A stretch of 64,000 nt of DNA. Origin: Salinicoccus hispanicus. Lineage in GTDB: Bacteria > Bacillota > Bacilli > Staphylococcales > Salinicoccaceae. The DNA lies in assembly GCF_009831115.1 (NCBI RefSeq), contig NZ_WUUK01000001.1, positions 744,001 through 808,000 of the forward strand. The letters run 5' to 3'. Positions 18,700-29,291 of the stretch are shown in pieces. A program made the translations under genes and the position numbers. The stretch's first letter is position 1. Every line of letters starts with the position of its first letter. The notes under the pieces are model-generated. The model was not told the DNA's origin. It saw only the letters and a program-made list of their open reading frames with translations, and searched no databases.

Positions 18700-19965
18700 C
18701 TACATGTTTTTGATGAGTTCGTCTCCAAATTCGGAGCACTTCACTTCTGTCGCGCCATCCATCAGACGGGCAAAGTCGTATGTTACAACTTTGGAAGCAA
18801 TTGTTTTTTCCATCGCTTTTGTAACCAGGTCAGCAGCTTCCTGCCATCCAAGGTGCTCGAGCATGAGTACGCCCGATAGGATTACTGAGGAAGGATTAAC
18901 CTTATCGAGACCTGCATACTTCGGTGCAGTACCATGTGTCGCTTCAAAAATTGCATGTCCTGTTTCGTAGTTGATATTGGCGCCTGGTGCGATGCCGATT
19001 CCGCCCACCTGTGCTGCAAGCGCGTCGGAGACGTAGTCTCCATTCAGATTCATGGTCGCAACCACACCGAAGTCCTTCGGACGTGTCAGAATCTGCTGCA
19101 GGAAGATGTCTGCAATAGCATCCTTGATGATGATCTTGCCAGCTGCTTCAGCTTCGGACTGTGCTTTATCCGCAGCTTCACGGCCTTCGTCTTCAACAAT
19201 CTTATCGTAGACTTTCCATGTGAAGACCTTATCTCCGAATTCACGTTCCGCAAGGTCATAGCCCCATGCTTTGAATGCCCCTTCAGTGAACTTCATGATA
19301 TTGCCTTTATGAACAAGTGTTACGGACGGGCGATTGTTCTCAATCGCATAATTGATTGCGGAACGCACCAGTCTTTCCGTACCTTCTTTTGATACTGGCT
19401 TGATGCCGATACCGGAAGTTTCAGGGAAACGGATATTCTTGGCACCCATTTCTTCCTGCAGGAAGTCGATGACTTTCTTGACTTCGTCCGTACCTTCCTG
19501 GAATTCGATACCTGCATAGATATCTTCGGTATTTTCACGGAAAATGACCATATCCGTATCTTCAGGACGCTTCAATGGAGAAGGAACACCTTCGAAATAC
19601 CTTACGGGACGCAGGCATGTGAACAGATCCAGTTCCTGTCTCAGTGCAACGTTCAGGGAACGTATGCCTCCACCGATCGGTGTTGTCAGCGGGCCTTTGA
19701 TGGCAAGCAGGTATTCATCGATCGTATCCAGTGTTTCCTTCGGCAGCCATTCGCCTGTCTTGTCATACGCCTTCTGACCGGCAAGCACTTCTTTCCATTC
19801 GATTTTCTTTTTGCCGTCATAGGCTTTCTCTACTGCACCATCCAGCACTTTGCTTGCTGCACTCCAGATATCCGGGCCGATGCCGTCCCCTTCAATGTAC
19901 GGGATGACTGGCTGATCCGGTACAGTAAGTACACCATCTTTTGTAGTAATCTTTTGACTAGACAT
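18700..19965 (-). CDS. icd: Isocitrate dehydrogenase (NADP)
   Basis: Icd converts isocitrate to 2-oxoglutarate and CO2, making NADPH. The 421-residue protein shows [13 protein letters not shown], the substrate Ser region [14 protein letters not shown] (the serine that some bacteria phosphorylate), and [22 protein letters not shown] (split here for length: [10 protein letters not shown] and [13 protein letters not shown]). It lies between citZ and mdh in one operon. Confidence 0.97.
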   Translation of the reverse strand: MSSQKITTKDGVLTVPDQPVIPYIEGDGIGPDIWSAASKVLDGAVEKAYDGKKKIEWKEVLAGQKAYDKTGEWLPKETLDTIDEYLLAIKGPLTTPIGGGIRSLNVALRQELDLFTCLRPVRYFEGVPSPLKRPEDTDMVIFRENTEDIYAGIEFQEGTDEVKKVIDFLQEEMGAKNIRFPETSGIGIKPVSKEGTERLVRSAINYAIENNRPSVTLVHKGNIMKFTEGAFKAWGYDLAEREFGDKVFTWKVYDKIVEDEGREAADKAQSEAEAAGKIIIKDAIADIFLQQILTRPKDFGVVATMNLNGDYVSDALAAQVGGIGIAPGANINYETGHAIFEATHGTAPKYAGLDKVNPSSVILSGVLMLEHLGWQEAADLVTKAMEKTIASKVVTYDFARLMDGATEVKCSEFGDELIKNM

Positions 19966-19998
19966 AAATATATTCCTCCAGTTTTTAATCTCGATATG

Positions 19999-21114
19999 CT
20001 ATCTGTTTTCGATCGGTTCGTATTTTTTGCCTGTCTGACCAATATACTCAGCTCTCGGTCTGATCAGACGGTTGTCCTGATACTGTTCAAGGATGTGTGC
20101 GAGCCATCCGGATACACGGCTGACAGCGAAAATCGGTGTGAACAGGTCATGGTCGATACCGAGTGAATGATATACAGTGGCACTGAAGAAGTCGACATTA
20201 GGAAGCAGACCTTTCTCCCTTTCCACAACCTCGGCAATCTTAATGGATTTTTCATAGAATTCAGGCTCTCCTGCCTGATCTGTCAATTTCTTGGACATAT
20301 CTTTCAGATACTTGGCACGTGGATCGCCCTCTTTATATACACGGTGGCCCATGCCCATGATCTTTTCCTTGTTCGCAAATTTCTCTTCCAGATAGCCTTC
20401 CACTGCATCAACAGATTCTATTTCAGAAAGCATCTGCATCACGCGCTCATTGGCACCGCCATGCAGTGGCCCTTTGAGTGCGCCAGCTGCAGCGCTTACA
20501 CCGGAATAGACATCAGATAGCGTTGCGACACATACGCGGGCTGTGAATGTAGATGCATTCAGCTCATGGTCTGCATGCAGGACAAGCGCCTTGTTCATTG
20601 CTTCCACCTGTGTATCATTCGGCTCCTCGCCATTTAGCATGTAAAGGAAGTTGGCCGCGTAGGTAAGGCCTTCTTTCGGTCTGATGACTTCCTGATCGTT
20701 CCTGATCCTGGAAAAGGCTGCGACTACTGACGCAATCTTCGCCTGGATGCGAATCGATTTCTCCTGGTTTGCTTCATCGCTCATATCTTCGGCATTCGGA
20801 TCGAAGTGGGCAAGATAGGATAGAGCAGTCCGGACAGCAGTCATCGGATGCACCTGATCTGCAGCATATTCTGCAAAATGATCATAGATCCGTGGATTGA
20901 GTGTCATGTAATCAAACATCTTACTCTGGAAATTTTCCAGTTCATCCTGGTTTGGGAGCCTATCATTCCAAAGTAGAAAAACGACTTCTTCAAACAATGC
21001 ATTTTCAGCGAGGTCATCGATTTCATAACCACAGTAAGTAAGTTGTGAACCAATGATGGAACTGATGCGGGACTCGGCCGCTACAACGCCTTCTAAACCT
21101 TTTTTGTCAGACAT
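19999..21114 (-). CDS. citZ: Citrate synthase
   Basis: Citrate synthase condenses acetyl-CoA and oxaloacetate, the entry step of the TCA cycle. The 371-residue protein is the short Gram-positive type. Catalytic segments are HADHELNASTFTARV, LHGGANERVM with the catalytic His, GMGHRVYK and NVDFFSATVY with the Asp. It is first in citZ-icd-mdh and has a clear promoter upstream. Confidence 0.97.
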   Translation of the reverse strand: MSDKKGLEGVVAAESRISSIIGSQLTYCGYEIDDLAENALFEEVVFLLWNDRLPNQDELENFQSKMFDYMTLNPRIYDHFAEYAADQVHPMTAVRTALSYLAHFDPNAEDMSDEANQEKSIRIQAKIASVVAAFSRIRNDQEVIRPKEGLTYAANFLYMLNGEEPNDTQVEAMNKALVLHADHELNASTFTARVCVATLSDVYSGVSAAAGALKGPLHGGANERVMQMLSEIESVDAVEGYLEEKFANKEKIMGMGHRVYKEGDPRAKYLKDMSKKLTDQAGEPEFYEKSIKIAEVVEREKGLLPNVDFFSATVYHSLGIDHDLFTPIFAVSRVSGWLAHILEQYQDNRLIRPRAEYIGQTGKKYEPIENR

Positions 21115-21164
21115 ATCGATTCTCCTTCTCGTTAAACATTAAATAGCCACCTGGCTTTAAACTC

Positions 21165-21192
21165 ATTATATCAAATTCAAAAGGTTTGTGAA
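21165..21192 (-). promoter_or_regulatory. SigA promoter of citZ-icd-mdh
   Basis: TTCACA, a 16-base spacer and TATAAT on the minus strand, about 50 bases before the citZ start. Confidence 0.7.
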
Positions 21193-21257
21193 CAATTCAA
21201 GAATCTTCTTCAGATTGTGAAAATTATATCGTTATCATCCTCGAAAGCCCTTACAAA

Positions 21258-21292
21258 AAGGAAAAGACGATAATTTCAGAGAATTATCGTCT
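21258..21292 (-). terminator. Terminator of yjcH-actP
   Basis: AGACGATAATT and AATTATCGTCT form a perfect 11-base stem followed by TTTTCCTTTTT on the minus strand. Confidence 0.85.
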
Positions 21293-21308
21293 AAATAAGA
21301 AATGATTA

Positions 21309-21336
21309 ATTAACTTATCGAATCTCATAAGTTAAT
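21309..21336. repeat. Inverted repeat between actP and its terminator
   Basis: ATTAACTTAT and ATAAGTTAAT are a perfect 10-base inverted repeat with an 8-base loop. No T-run follows on either strand, so it is not an obvious terminator. It may be a 3'-end stabilising hairpin or a protein site. Confidence 0.6.
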
Positions 21337-21343
21337 CTTATAC

Positions 21344-22891
21344 TTAGTGACTGACTTCAGATGTTGATATTCCAGTTACAGATTTGACTTTGACTTCCCT
21401 GTATTTTTCATGGGATTCCGGCTTTCCGAGGAATGTACCAAGGAAAGCGCCGATGAAACCGGCAGGTACTGAAATCAGTGCAGGGTTATCCAGTGGGAAT
21501 ATCGGTTCCATTGCAATAAAACCGGCTCCCGAAGGATCCATGACATTCGGACTCAGCACAACCAGAATGAGAGAGACTGCAAGGCCGGTTACGATTCCGG
21601 CAATCGCTCCTTGAGTATTGAATCTTTTCCAGAATATCGTGTAGACGATGACCGGCAGGTTTGCACTTGCGGCCACACAGAACGCCAGTGATACAAGGAA
21701 TGCCACGTTCTGATCCTGGGCGAAGATGGCCAGGATGATCGAGAGTACACTGACACTGAATGCTGCAATTTTGGCAGCAAGCATCTGCTGGCTTTCCGAC
21801 ACCTGCCCTTTTTTGATGACCTGGGCATATATATCGTGTGCGAAAGCACTTGCTCCGGAAAGCACCAGACCGGCGACGACAGCAAGGATGGTCGCAAATG
21901 CAACCGCAGCAACGAAGGACATGAGCAGGTCCCCGCCCAGTCTTTCAGCGAGCAGCGGCGCCGCCATATTGCCTGCTGGATTGGCCGCAATGATTTCTTC
22001 TCTCGTCAGAAGTGCAGCAGCACCGAAGCCGAGGAATATGGTCAGAATATAGAAGATACCGATAATCCATGTCGCCCACATTACGGAGCTCCTCGCTGTC
22101 TTTGCGTCCCTGACTGTAAAGAATCTCATAAGAATATGAGGCAGCCCGGCTGTTCCGAACAGCAAAGCGATGATCAGTGAAATATTATTGAGCGGTGACT
22201 GTCCCTGAGCACCTGGATTCAGGAAAGACCCTTCAAGCTCGGGCGCCGAGACATTTTTCATTTCTCCGAACATCGTAAATATATTGAAATTGAACTGGAG
22301 CAGTACCAGGAATGAAATCAGCAGCGTACCGATCATGAGCAGTACAGCCTTGACCATCTGTACCCAGCTCGTGGCTGTCATGCCGCCGAAGAGCACATAG
22401 ATGGTCATCATGATGCCGACAATGATGACTGAAACACTATACGGTATACCGAATAGGAGCTGTATGAGCGCGCCTGCACCTACAAGCTGGGCAAGCATAT
22501 AGAAAATGACGATCGTAATTGAGGACAAGGCTGCAAATGCCCGGACCTTCTTCAGCTCAAACCGTGCTGCAATCATGTCCGCCACTGTGTATTTACCGAG
22601 ATTTCTAAGTGGTTCAGCGACAACATACAAAACAACAAGGTATGCTGTCAGATACCCCACGCTATAAAAGAACCCATCAAAACCCCATAGTGCAATGGCA
22701 CCGGCAATCCCCAGAAATGAAGCTGCCGAAAGATAGTCTCCGGAAATGGCAAGACCATTCTGCCAACCTGTCAGTCCCCCGCCTGCTGTGTAGAAATCTT
22801 TTGTAGAGTTTGTTCGTTTGGAAGCAAAATATGTAATGACCAAAGTTGCTCCTACGAAGACCAGAAACATGATGATGACTGTCAGATTCAT
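21344..22891 (-). CDS. actP: Cation/acetate symporter (ActP-like, SSS family)
   Basis: This 515-residue sodium:solute symporter has about 13 membrane segments and the ActP hallmarks DFYTAGGGLTGWQNGLAI, SGDYLSAASFLG and a long conserved sodium-binding region. ActP takes up acetate and some other short monocarboxylates. It overlaps the upstream DUF485 gene by 4 bases (ATGA), the invariant yjcH-actP pairing. It lies next to the TCA operon, a fitting neighbour for acetate reuse. Substrate is from family knowledge. Confidence 0.93.
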   Translation of the reverse strand: MNLTVIIMFLVFVGATLVITYFASKRTNSTKDFYTAGGGLTGWQNGLAISGDYLSAASFLGIAGAIALWGFDGFFYSVGYLTAYLVVLYVVAEPLRNLGKYTVADMIAARFELKKVRAFAALSSITIVIFYMLAQLVGAGALIQLLFGIPYSVSVIIVGIMMTIYVLFGGMTATSWVQMVKAVLLMIGTLLISFLVLLQFNFNIFTMFGEMKNVSAPELEGSFLNPGAQGQSPLNNISLIIALLFGTAGLPHILMRFFTVRDAKTARSSVMWATWIIGIFYILTIFLGFGAAALLTREEIIAANPAGNMAAPLLAERLGGDLLMSFVAAVAFATILAVVAGLVLSGASAFAHDIYAQVIKKGQVSESQQMLAAKIAAFSVSVLSIILAIFAQDQNVAFLVSLAFCVAASANLPVIVYTIFWKRFNTQGAIAGIVTGLAVSLILVVLSPNVMDPSGAGFIAMEPIFPLDNPALISVPAGFIGAFLGTFLGKPESHEKYREVKVKSVTGISTSEVSH

Positions 22892-23199
22892 TTATATTCC
22901 CCTTCCCTGTACTTTCTGATGATTTCATCTGCTTCCTTGTCAAATGTCTTCGCCCGCTTCATGTAAACGGTTACAAGAGTCCATACCATAACAAATAGCA
23001 AAAGCGCATAGATCCATGCCCAGGAGATATTACCGAATGCTTCATTATTGAGTATGTCGGTATAGCCGGTAAGCACTGGAAAGATCAGCGTAGCGATGAT
23101 GAAAAATATGGTGATTGGCAGAATGAACTTGTTGCGCTTCTTCAAAAGTGACTCGAATTCGGGTTGCGATGCGATTTTCTTATAATCAATCTCTGACAT
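22888..23199 (-). CDS. yjcH: DUF485 membrane protein (YjcH-like partner of ActP)
   Basis: This 103-residue DUF485 protein has two membrane segments (about 25-45 and 60-82) and charged ends. Such proteins are almost always encoded directly before an ActP-type symporter, as here, and are presumed accessory subunits. A clear promoter lies upstream. The exact role is unknown. Confidence 0.9.
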   Translation of the reverse strand: MSEIDYKKIASQPEFESLLKKRNKFILPITIFFIIATLIFPVLTGYTDILNNEAFGNISWAWIYALLLFVMVWTLVTVYMKRAKTFDKEADEIIRKYREGEYK

Positions 23200-23222
23200 T
23201 TCAATTCCCCCTTGTACCCTAT

Positions 23223-23251
23223 ATTCTATTTACCTTGTATAATAATGTCAA
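23223..23251 (-). promoter_or_regulatory. SigA promoter of yjcH-actP
   Basis: Consensus TTGACA, exact 17-base spacer and TAGAAT on the minus strand. Confidence 0.8.
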
Positions 23252-23302
23252 TTTTTAGAATAATTAAAATCATGTACAATTACACCCATTTACTTTTGAA
23301 CT

Positions 23303-23336
23303 ACAAAAAATCGTCCGTTACTATGAACGGACGATT
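23303..23336 (-). terminator. Terminator of the lipoprotein gene
   Basis: AATCGTCCGTT and AACGGACGATT form an 11-base stem followed by TTTTTT-like sequence on the minus strand. Confidence 0.9.
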
Positions 23337-23339
23337 CTT

Positions 23340-24092
23340 CTACATTTCCTTAGGTTTTTCGATAAGGTCGATTTCCCCTATCCGATCCATGGTAATGTTG
23401 GAAGTGATATTCAGTTCCTCTTGCTCGCTGCCGACTGTCAATGTCAGCTCAGCTCCGATGTACTGGTAGTCTTCATTGAACTGGACTGTCACCAGACCAT
23501 TGAACATATCGACATCCTGAATGGCATTCTGTACTTCATCATCGAAAAATGGTATCGCATCTTCACGGCTGTTTATTTCATATCTGATTTCATAACCCGT
23601 ATCCTGCTCGGAAACTGTTCCTTCAGATAATGGCTCCAACTGGGCCAGCAGTTCTCCATATGCGCTGTTTTCCAACTCAAGTGACTGGTCCTGCGCTTCT
23701 ACGCTGCCATCCTGGTAGATGAAATGTTCACCATCAATTACATAATGGGTCTGTATCTGGGCGCCATCATCCACTTCGACCTTGATTTCATTCTGTTCAC
23801 TTCGAGTAGTGATCATCCTTACAGCATACTGGCTGTCACCAGATGAAACCGTCGAGGTCTGTCTTGCTTCATAGCTTACAGTATCTCCCCATGCCGAGTT
23901 TGCTTCTTCTATGATTTCAGGCGCTTCTACTTCGCCTTCCTCTTCCGCTGTCTCTGTTCCTTCATCGGAAGCTGATTCTGATGGTTCTTCAGTTGAATCC
24001 TGCGAATCATCATCCGGCGCTTCGTCGCCGCTTCCATCATTTCCACATGCTGCGAGCAATAGGATCATTGCCAGCAATAATAACTTTTTCAT
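23340..24092 (-). CDS. Secreted lipoprotein of unknown function
   Basis: This is a 250-residue lipoprotein. A signal peptide (MKKLLLLAMILLLAACGN) ends in a good lipobox, L-A-A-C, so the mature protein should be anchored to the outer face of the membrane. A highly acidic Asp/Glu/Ser/Thr linker of about 45 residues follows, a common halophile-like feature. The rest (about 75-250) is a beta-rich domain resembling DUF6612/LolA-type lipoproteins, which is a tentative similarity. GAGGTGG supports the chosen ATG. It is monocistronic between pyk and yjcH with its own terminator. Confidence 0.85.
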   Translation of the reverse strand: MKKLLLLAMILLLAACGNDGSGDEAPDDDSQDSTEEPSESASDEGTETAEEEGEVEAPEIIEEANSAWGDTVSYEARQTSTVSSGDSQYAVRMITTRSEQNEIKVEVDDGAQIQTHYVIDGEHFIYQDGSVEAQDQSLELENSAYGELLAQLEPLSEGTVSEQDTGYEIRYEINSREDAIPFFDDEVQNAIQDVDMFNGLVTVQFNEDYQYIGAELTLTVGSEQEELNITSNITMDRIGEIDLIEKPKEM

Positions 24093-24138
24093 CTTCGCCA
24101 CCTCATCACCATTATACCGGCCCAGCTGCCGGGCCACA

Positions 24139-24171
24139 ACAAAAAAAGGGTACTCTGGCAGTACCCTTTTT
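24139..24171 (-). terminator. Terminator of pfkA-pyk
   Basis: AAAAAGGGTACT and AGTACCCTTTTT form a 12-base stem with T-run on the minus strand. Confidence 0.9.
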
Positions 24172-24182
24172 CTTGAATTTCA

Positions 24183-25943
24183 TTACAGTACGTTGGCATG
24201 ACCACTGAATATGCAATTCTGTTCGGAATCTACCGTGATGATCATCCCTTCTTCAAGGACGTCGAGTGCATCATTTGCCCCTACAATGGTAGGCAGGTCA
24301 AGGTTAAGCCCTACAATTGCACCATGTGATGTCAGACCGCCTTCAACAGTGACGAGACCTCCCGCTTTTTCAAGGTGAGGCGTCATGTCGGAATCGACGG
24401 ATTGGACGACGACCACTTTTCCTGTAAGATCCCTATCTGCCATCTCGCTTGCAGAGCGGATCAGCGCCACTTCTCCCACCGTGCTTTTTCGGCCGATGCC
24501 CTGTGCTCTAATCAACTTGTCTCCAACAATATGGAGTTTCATCAGGTTGGTTGTGCCCGCTTCTCCTGTCGGCACACCTGCAGTGATGATCAATAGATCA
24601 CCTTGTGTGGCAAAGCCTTTTTCAATTGCAGCGGATACGGAAACATTAAGGAGATTATCTGTATCCCTTTTTCCTTTTTTGATTACAGGATGCACACCCC
24701 ATACGAGCTGCAGCTGTCTTGCTACATGACTATGCGGTGTGACAGCAACAATATCCGCATGCGGACGGTATTTGGAGATCATTCTTGCTGTGTGTCCGGA
24801 TTCAGTCGCAGCAACAATGGCTTTACAGTTCAGATTGAGGGCGGTATGTGCTACTGATACCCCGATAGCAGTGACGAGTGTCGTCTGCAATGATTTTGTC
24901 CGCTCTGACAATAGTTTCTTGTAGTCCTGTGCTGCTTCAGCTGAAACAGCAATGCTTGCCATCGTCTGAACAGACTCGAGTGGATAGTCCCCGGCTGCAG
25001 TCTCACCGCTCAGCATGATTGCATCTGTACCATCATAGATGGCGTTCGCAACATCACTTGCTTCAGCCCGTGTACAACGTGGGTTATTCTGCATTGAATC
25101 AAGCATCTGCGTTGCTGTAATTACCGGTTTGCCGAGCAGGTTGCATTTCCTGATCAGATCTTTCTGCACCATCGGTACGGATTCAGGTGGTATTTCAACA
25201 CCCATATCTCCCCGGGCTACCATCAGTCCATCTGAAACTTCAAGTATCTCCGTAATATTATCGATACCTTCCTGGTTCTCAATCTTAGGAATGATATTGA
25301 TCTGTGCAGCAGATTTCTCCTCCAGCAGTTCACGGATTTCAAGTACATCGCTATTGGTCCGGATGAAACTTGCAGCGATGAAGTCTACGCCTTCGCCAAT
25401 ACCGAAGATTATGTCCTGCTTGTCCTTTTCGGTGATTCCTGGAAGCTTCACGGAAACACCCGGCACGTTTACGCCCTTTTTATTTTTCAAAAGACCATTG
25501 TTCAATACTTTACATAGAATTTCGCCATTCTCATGGTCAATCTCTTCTATTTCAAGTTCAATCAGACCGTCATCGAGCAGAATGACTCCACCTGTCTCGA
25601 CATCATCAATCAGACCCGGATAGGTAACGGAAAACTTTTCCGTTGTACCGACAACTTCATCCATGGACACACTGACTGTCTGGCCTTTGGAAAGTTCGAT
25701 GCCTCCGTTTTCCATCGTATGCGTACGGATTTCAGGACCTTTAGTATCTAGCATGATCGCTACAGTACGGCCTGCTTTATCGGCAGCTTCCCTGATGTTC
25801 CTTATTCTTGCACGATGTTCATCATGGTCTCCGTGGGAGAAGTTCAGTCGGGCAATATTCATCCCTGCATCAATCAGCTGGCTCAGCATTTCAGGTGCTT
25901 CGGAAGCTGGTCCGATTGTACATACTATTTTAGTGTTACGCAT
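24183..25943 (-). CDS. pyk: Pyruvate kinase with C-terminal PEP-utiliser domain
   Basis: Pyruvate kinase makes pyruvate and ATP from phosphoenolpyruvate and ADP. The 586-residue protein is the long Bacillales form: catalytic TIM barrel with [21 protein letters not shown] and [10 protein letters not shown], regulatory C-domain, and an extra C-terminal domain with the PPDK-like swivelling segment [13 protein letters not shown]. It follows pfkA by 13 bases, so the two committed glycolytic steps are cotranscribed. Confidence 0.98.
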   Translation of the reverse strand: MRNTKIVCTIGPASEAPEMLSQLIDAGMNIARLNFSHGDHDEHRARIRNIREAADKAGRTVAIMLDTKGPEIRTHTMENGGIELSKGQTVSVSMDEVVGTTEKFSVTYPGLIDDVETGGVILLDDGLIELEIEEIDHENGEILCKVLNNGLLKNKKGVNVPGVSVKLPGITEKDKQDIIFGIGEGVDFIAASFIRTNSDVLEIRELLEEKSAAQINIIPKIENQEGIDNITEILEVSDGLMVARGDMGVEIPPESVPMVQKDLIRKCNLLGKPVITATQMLDSMQNNPRCTRAEASDVANAIYDGTDAIMLSGETAAGDYPLESVQTMASIAVSAEAAQDYKKLLSERTKSLQTTLVTAIGVSVAHTALNLNCKAIVAATESGHTARMISKYRPHADIVAVTPHSHVARQLQLVWGVHPVIKKGKRDTDNLLNVSVSAAIEKGFATQGDLLIITAGVPTGEAGTTNLMKLHIVGDKLIRAQGIGRKSTVGEVALIRSASEMADRDLTGKVVVVQSVDSDMTPHLEKAGGLVTVEGGLTSHGAIVGLNLDLPTIVGANDALDVLEEGMIITVDSEQNCIFSGHANVL

Positions 25944-25956
25944 TTATATATTCCTC

Positions 25957-26955
<999 letters not shown>

Positions 26956-27007
26956 TCATACCTAACTGTCCTTATCCATCATTTGAACAGTTGAAACCGT
27001 TTTTACG

Positions 27008-27040
27008 CCCAAAAAAGAACAGTCATTATTACGACTGTTC
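27008..27040 (-). terminator. Terminator of the malic enzyme-gntR-accD-accA operon
   Basis: GAACAGTC and GACTGTTC, with a TTTTTT run on the minus strand. The stem begins within the last codons of accA. Confidence 0.85.
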
Positions 27041-27982
27041 GTTAAAGACACCAATATTCATATATTTATCATAGCGATCGTCCATCAGACGCTGTCCGTC
27101 CATTTTGGACAGCTCATCCAGATGCTTCTGGATACTCCGGTCAAGTGCACCGAATACAGCTTCTCGGTCATTATGTGCACCGCCCTGAGGCTCTCTGATC
27201 ACCTCGTCAGCAATGCCGAAATCTTCGAGGTCCCCTGCAGTAATCTTCAGAGACTCCGCTGCAATCTCCTTGAGGGAGGCATCTTTGAACAGGATGCTTG
27301 CTGCGCCTTCAGGTGAAATGACGGAATAAGTGGCGTTCTCGAGCATCAGCAGACGATTGCATACGCCTAGAGCGAGTGCCCCGCCGGATCCGCCCTCGCC
27401 GATGACGATACTGATGACAGGCACTTTAAGACCGGCCATCTCCACAAGATTGCGAGCGATGGATTCACTCTGTCCACGCTCCTCGGCGGCCTTCCCTGGA
27501 TACGCACCCTTGGTATCGATGAAACAGATGACAGGACGGTTGAACTTGTCCGCCTGCTTCATCAGACGCAGTGCCTTGCGGTAGCCGTCCGGATGGGCCA
27601 TCCCGAAATTTCTATGGATATTATCCTTCGTGTCCCGACCACGCTGGTGGCCGATGACGGTTACGGCTGTTCCGTGGTAGGATGCGATTCCGCCGACGAT
27701 GGCAGCATCGTCACTATAGGCACGGTCACCAAAGAATTCGATGAAGTCATCGAATATGGACTCTATATATTCCAATGTCGTCGGACGTTTTATATACCTG
27801 GCGATCTCGACACGCTGCCACGGTGTCAGATTGGTGTAGACTTCTGTTTTCTTATCCTCGACTTTCTTCTCCAGAAAACTGATTTCCTTTGTCAGATCGA
27901 GCTTGTTCTTTGCAGCATACTTTTCAAGTTCTCCGATTTTCTCTTCCAGTTCGAATATCGGCTTTTCAAAATCAAACGCCAT
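27029..27982 (-). CDS. accA: Acetyl-CoA carboxylase carboxyltransferase alpha subunit
   Basis: AccA and AccD form the carboxyltransferase that moves CO2 from carboxybiotin to acetyl-CoA, giving malonyl-CoA. The 317-residue protein has an N-terminal coiled coil and the crotonase-like core with [18 protein letters not shown]-type segment and [15 protein letters not shown] two codons upstream overlaps the accD stop; the ATG is preferred because GAGGT is 6 bases before it. It follows accD by 2 bases. Confidence 0.97.
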   Translation of the reverse strand: MAFDFEKPIFELEEKIGELEKYAAKNKLDLTKEISFLEKKVEDKKTEVYTNLTPWQRVEIARYIKRPTTLEYIESIFDDFIEFFGDRAYSDDAAIVGGIASYHGTAVTVIGHQRGRDTKDNIHRNFGMAHPDGYRKALRLMKQADKFNRPVICFIDTKGAYPGKAAEERGQSESIARNLVEMAGLKVPVISIVIGEGGSGGALALGVCNRLLMLENATYSVISPEGAASILFKDASLKEIAAESLKITAGDLEDFGIADEVIREPQGGAHNDREAVFGALDRSIQKHLDELSKMDGQRLMDDRYDKYMNIGVFNEQS

Positions 27983-27984
27983 GG

Positions 27985-28836
27985 TCACACCTCACTATGC
28001 AGTTTCAATATTCTTCCGAGATAATTTTTCATATCCCGACGGTTGACGACCTCATCCAGCTGTCCGTGCTTCAATAGAAACTCGGCCGTCTGGAAATCTT
28101 CCGGCAGCTTTTCCTTGATGGTCTCTTCGATGACACGTCTGCCGGCAAAGCCGATCATCGCCCCTTTCTCGGCGAGATTGATATCACCGACGGACGCGAA
28201 ACTTGCAGATACACCACCGGTCGTCGGATTTGTCATATAGGCAATATAGAGCAGACCCGCCTGGCTATGGCGTTCTATGGCCACGCTCACTTTTGCCATC
28301 TGCATCAGTGAGATGATGCCTTCCTGCATGCGTGCACCGCCGCTTGCGGTAAAGATGATGACAGGCAGTCGGCGTTCGGTCGCATATTCGAATGTTCGAG
28401 CCAGTTTTTCACCTACGGCTGAACCCATGCTGCCCATTCTGAAGCGTGAGTCCATGATGGCAACCACTGCCCGAGCACCCTCTATCTCACCTTCGGCACA
28501 TACTACCGCCTCATTCAATCCGGTCTTTTCCCTATCTTTGATGAGTTTGGACTCATAGTTTGGGAAATTCAAAGGATTGGCTGATGTAATCTCTTCAAGA
28601 ATCGGCTTGGCAGTCCCTTCATCCATCAGAGCCTCCATCCGGTCCGGCGCGGTTATCGGCAGATGATGTTCACAGTTTGTGCAGACATTCAGCCGTTTGT
28701 ATAGTTCTTTGGAATACAGTATCTTCTTGCAGCTCGGGCACTTCGTCATGATTGTTTCACTGTTTTCAAATGTGCCGTCATTGCGGCCTGTTTCGTTGAC
28801 TTTCTTATTCAGCTTGGAGAACAAGTCTTTTAGCAT
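27985..28836 (-). CDS. accD: Acetyl-CoA carboxylase carboxyltransferase beta subunit
   Basis: This is the beta subunit of the carboxyltransferase (283 residues). An N-terminal four-Cys zinc ribbon (CPSCKK, CTNCEHH) precedes the crotonase-like fold with [12 protein letters not shown] and [13 protein letters not shown]. It lies between the GntR gene and accA in the same transcription unit. Confidence 0.97.
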   Translation of the reverse strand: MLKDLFSKLNKKVNETGRNDGTFENSETIMTKCPSCKKILYSKELYKRLNVCTNCEHHLPITAPDRMEALMDEGTAKPILEEITSANPLNFPNYESKLIKDREKTGLNEAVVCAEGEIEGARAVVAIMDSRFRMGSMGSAVGEKLARTFEYATERRLPVIIFTASGGARMQEGIISLMQMAKVSVAIERHSQAGLLYIAYMTNPTTGGVSASFASVGDINLAEKGAMIGFAGRRVIEETIKEKLPEDFQTAEFLLKHGQLDEVVNRRDMKNYLGRILKLHSEV

Positions 28837-28854
28837 AATAAACTCCCTGTTTCT

Positions 28855-29289
28855 TTACGATTTGAAAGCCTGTGAATATTTATCGAGAAGAATGTAGATC
28901 TTCTTCATGATCTGATTATCGTCTGATTCGACATCCAAGCTGTCGTCATGATGCTTGGTCTTCACATAGGCTTCGATCATCTGTTTTATTTCAATTATTT
29001 CCTTCTGCTGTCTTTCTGTTCTGATGAGATATTTCCCGATAAGTTGAAAAAGCTGGTGACTGTCGATGTCAGCTAAAAAAGTGCCCTCTCCACGACGCAC
29101 ATAGATGATGCCAAGCAGTTCGAGTGCTCTCAGTGCCTCTCTGACACTCTGTCTGCTGACATTCAGTTTTTCCTTGAGATACCTTTCACTCGGCAGCTTG
29201 TCACCGACCTGGATATTCTCTGATTCTATCAGATTATGAATTTCTTCAACAATGTTTTCCAGACCTTTTCTTTCTGTCATTTCATCCAT
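28855..29289 (-). CDS. GntR-family regulator with shortened C-terminal domain
   Basis: This 144-residue protein has a clear FadR-subfamily winged helix (residues about 8-75: GDKLPSERYLKEKLNVSRQ, then SVREALRALELLGIIYVRRG). After it remain only about 65 residues of helical charged sequence, whereas FadR/FCD regulators normally have about 150 with metal-binding His/Asp. It therefore probably lacks the usual effector pocket. It is encoded 2 bases after the malic enzyme stop and before accDA. No strong ribosome binding site is seen, so translational coupling is likely. A perfect palindrome in the operon promoter is its probable operator. Target and signal are inference. Confidence 0.88.
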   Translation of the reverse strand: MDEMTERKGLENIVEEIHNLIESENIQVGDKLPSERYLKEKLNVSRQSVREALRALELLGIIYVRRGEGTFLADIDSHQLFQLIGKYLIRTERQQKEIIEIKQMIEAYVKTKHHDDSLDVESDDNQIMKKIYILLDKYSQAFKS

Positions 29290-29291
29290 TA

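Noticed and set aside
21181-21199. Rex-like TTGTGAAC half site near the citZ promoter
   Set aside because: Only one half matches and the spacing to the second half is wrong.
21225-21240. Cre-like sequence upstream of citZ (ATGATAACGATATAAT)
   Set aside because: Several mismatches to the cre consensus and far from the promoter; too weak to call.
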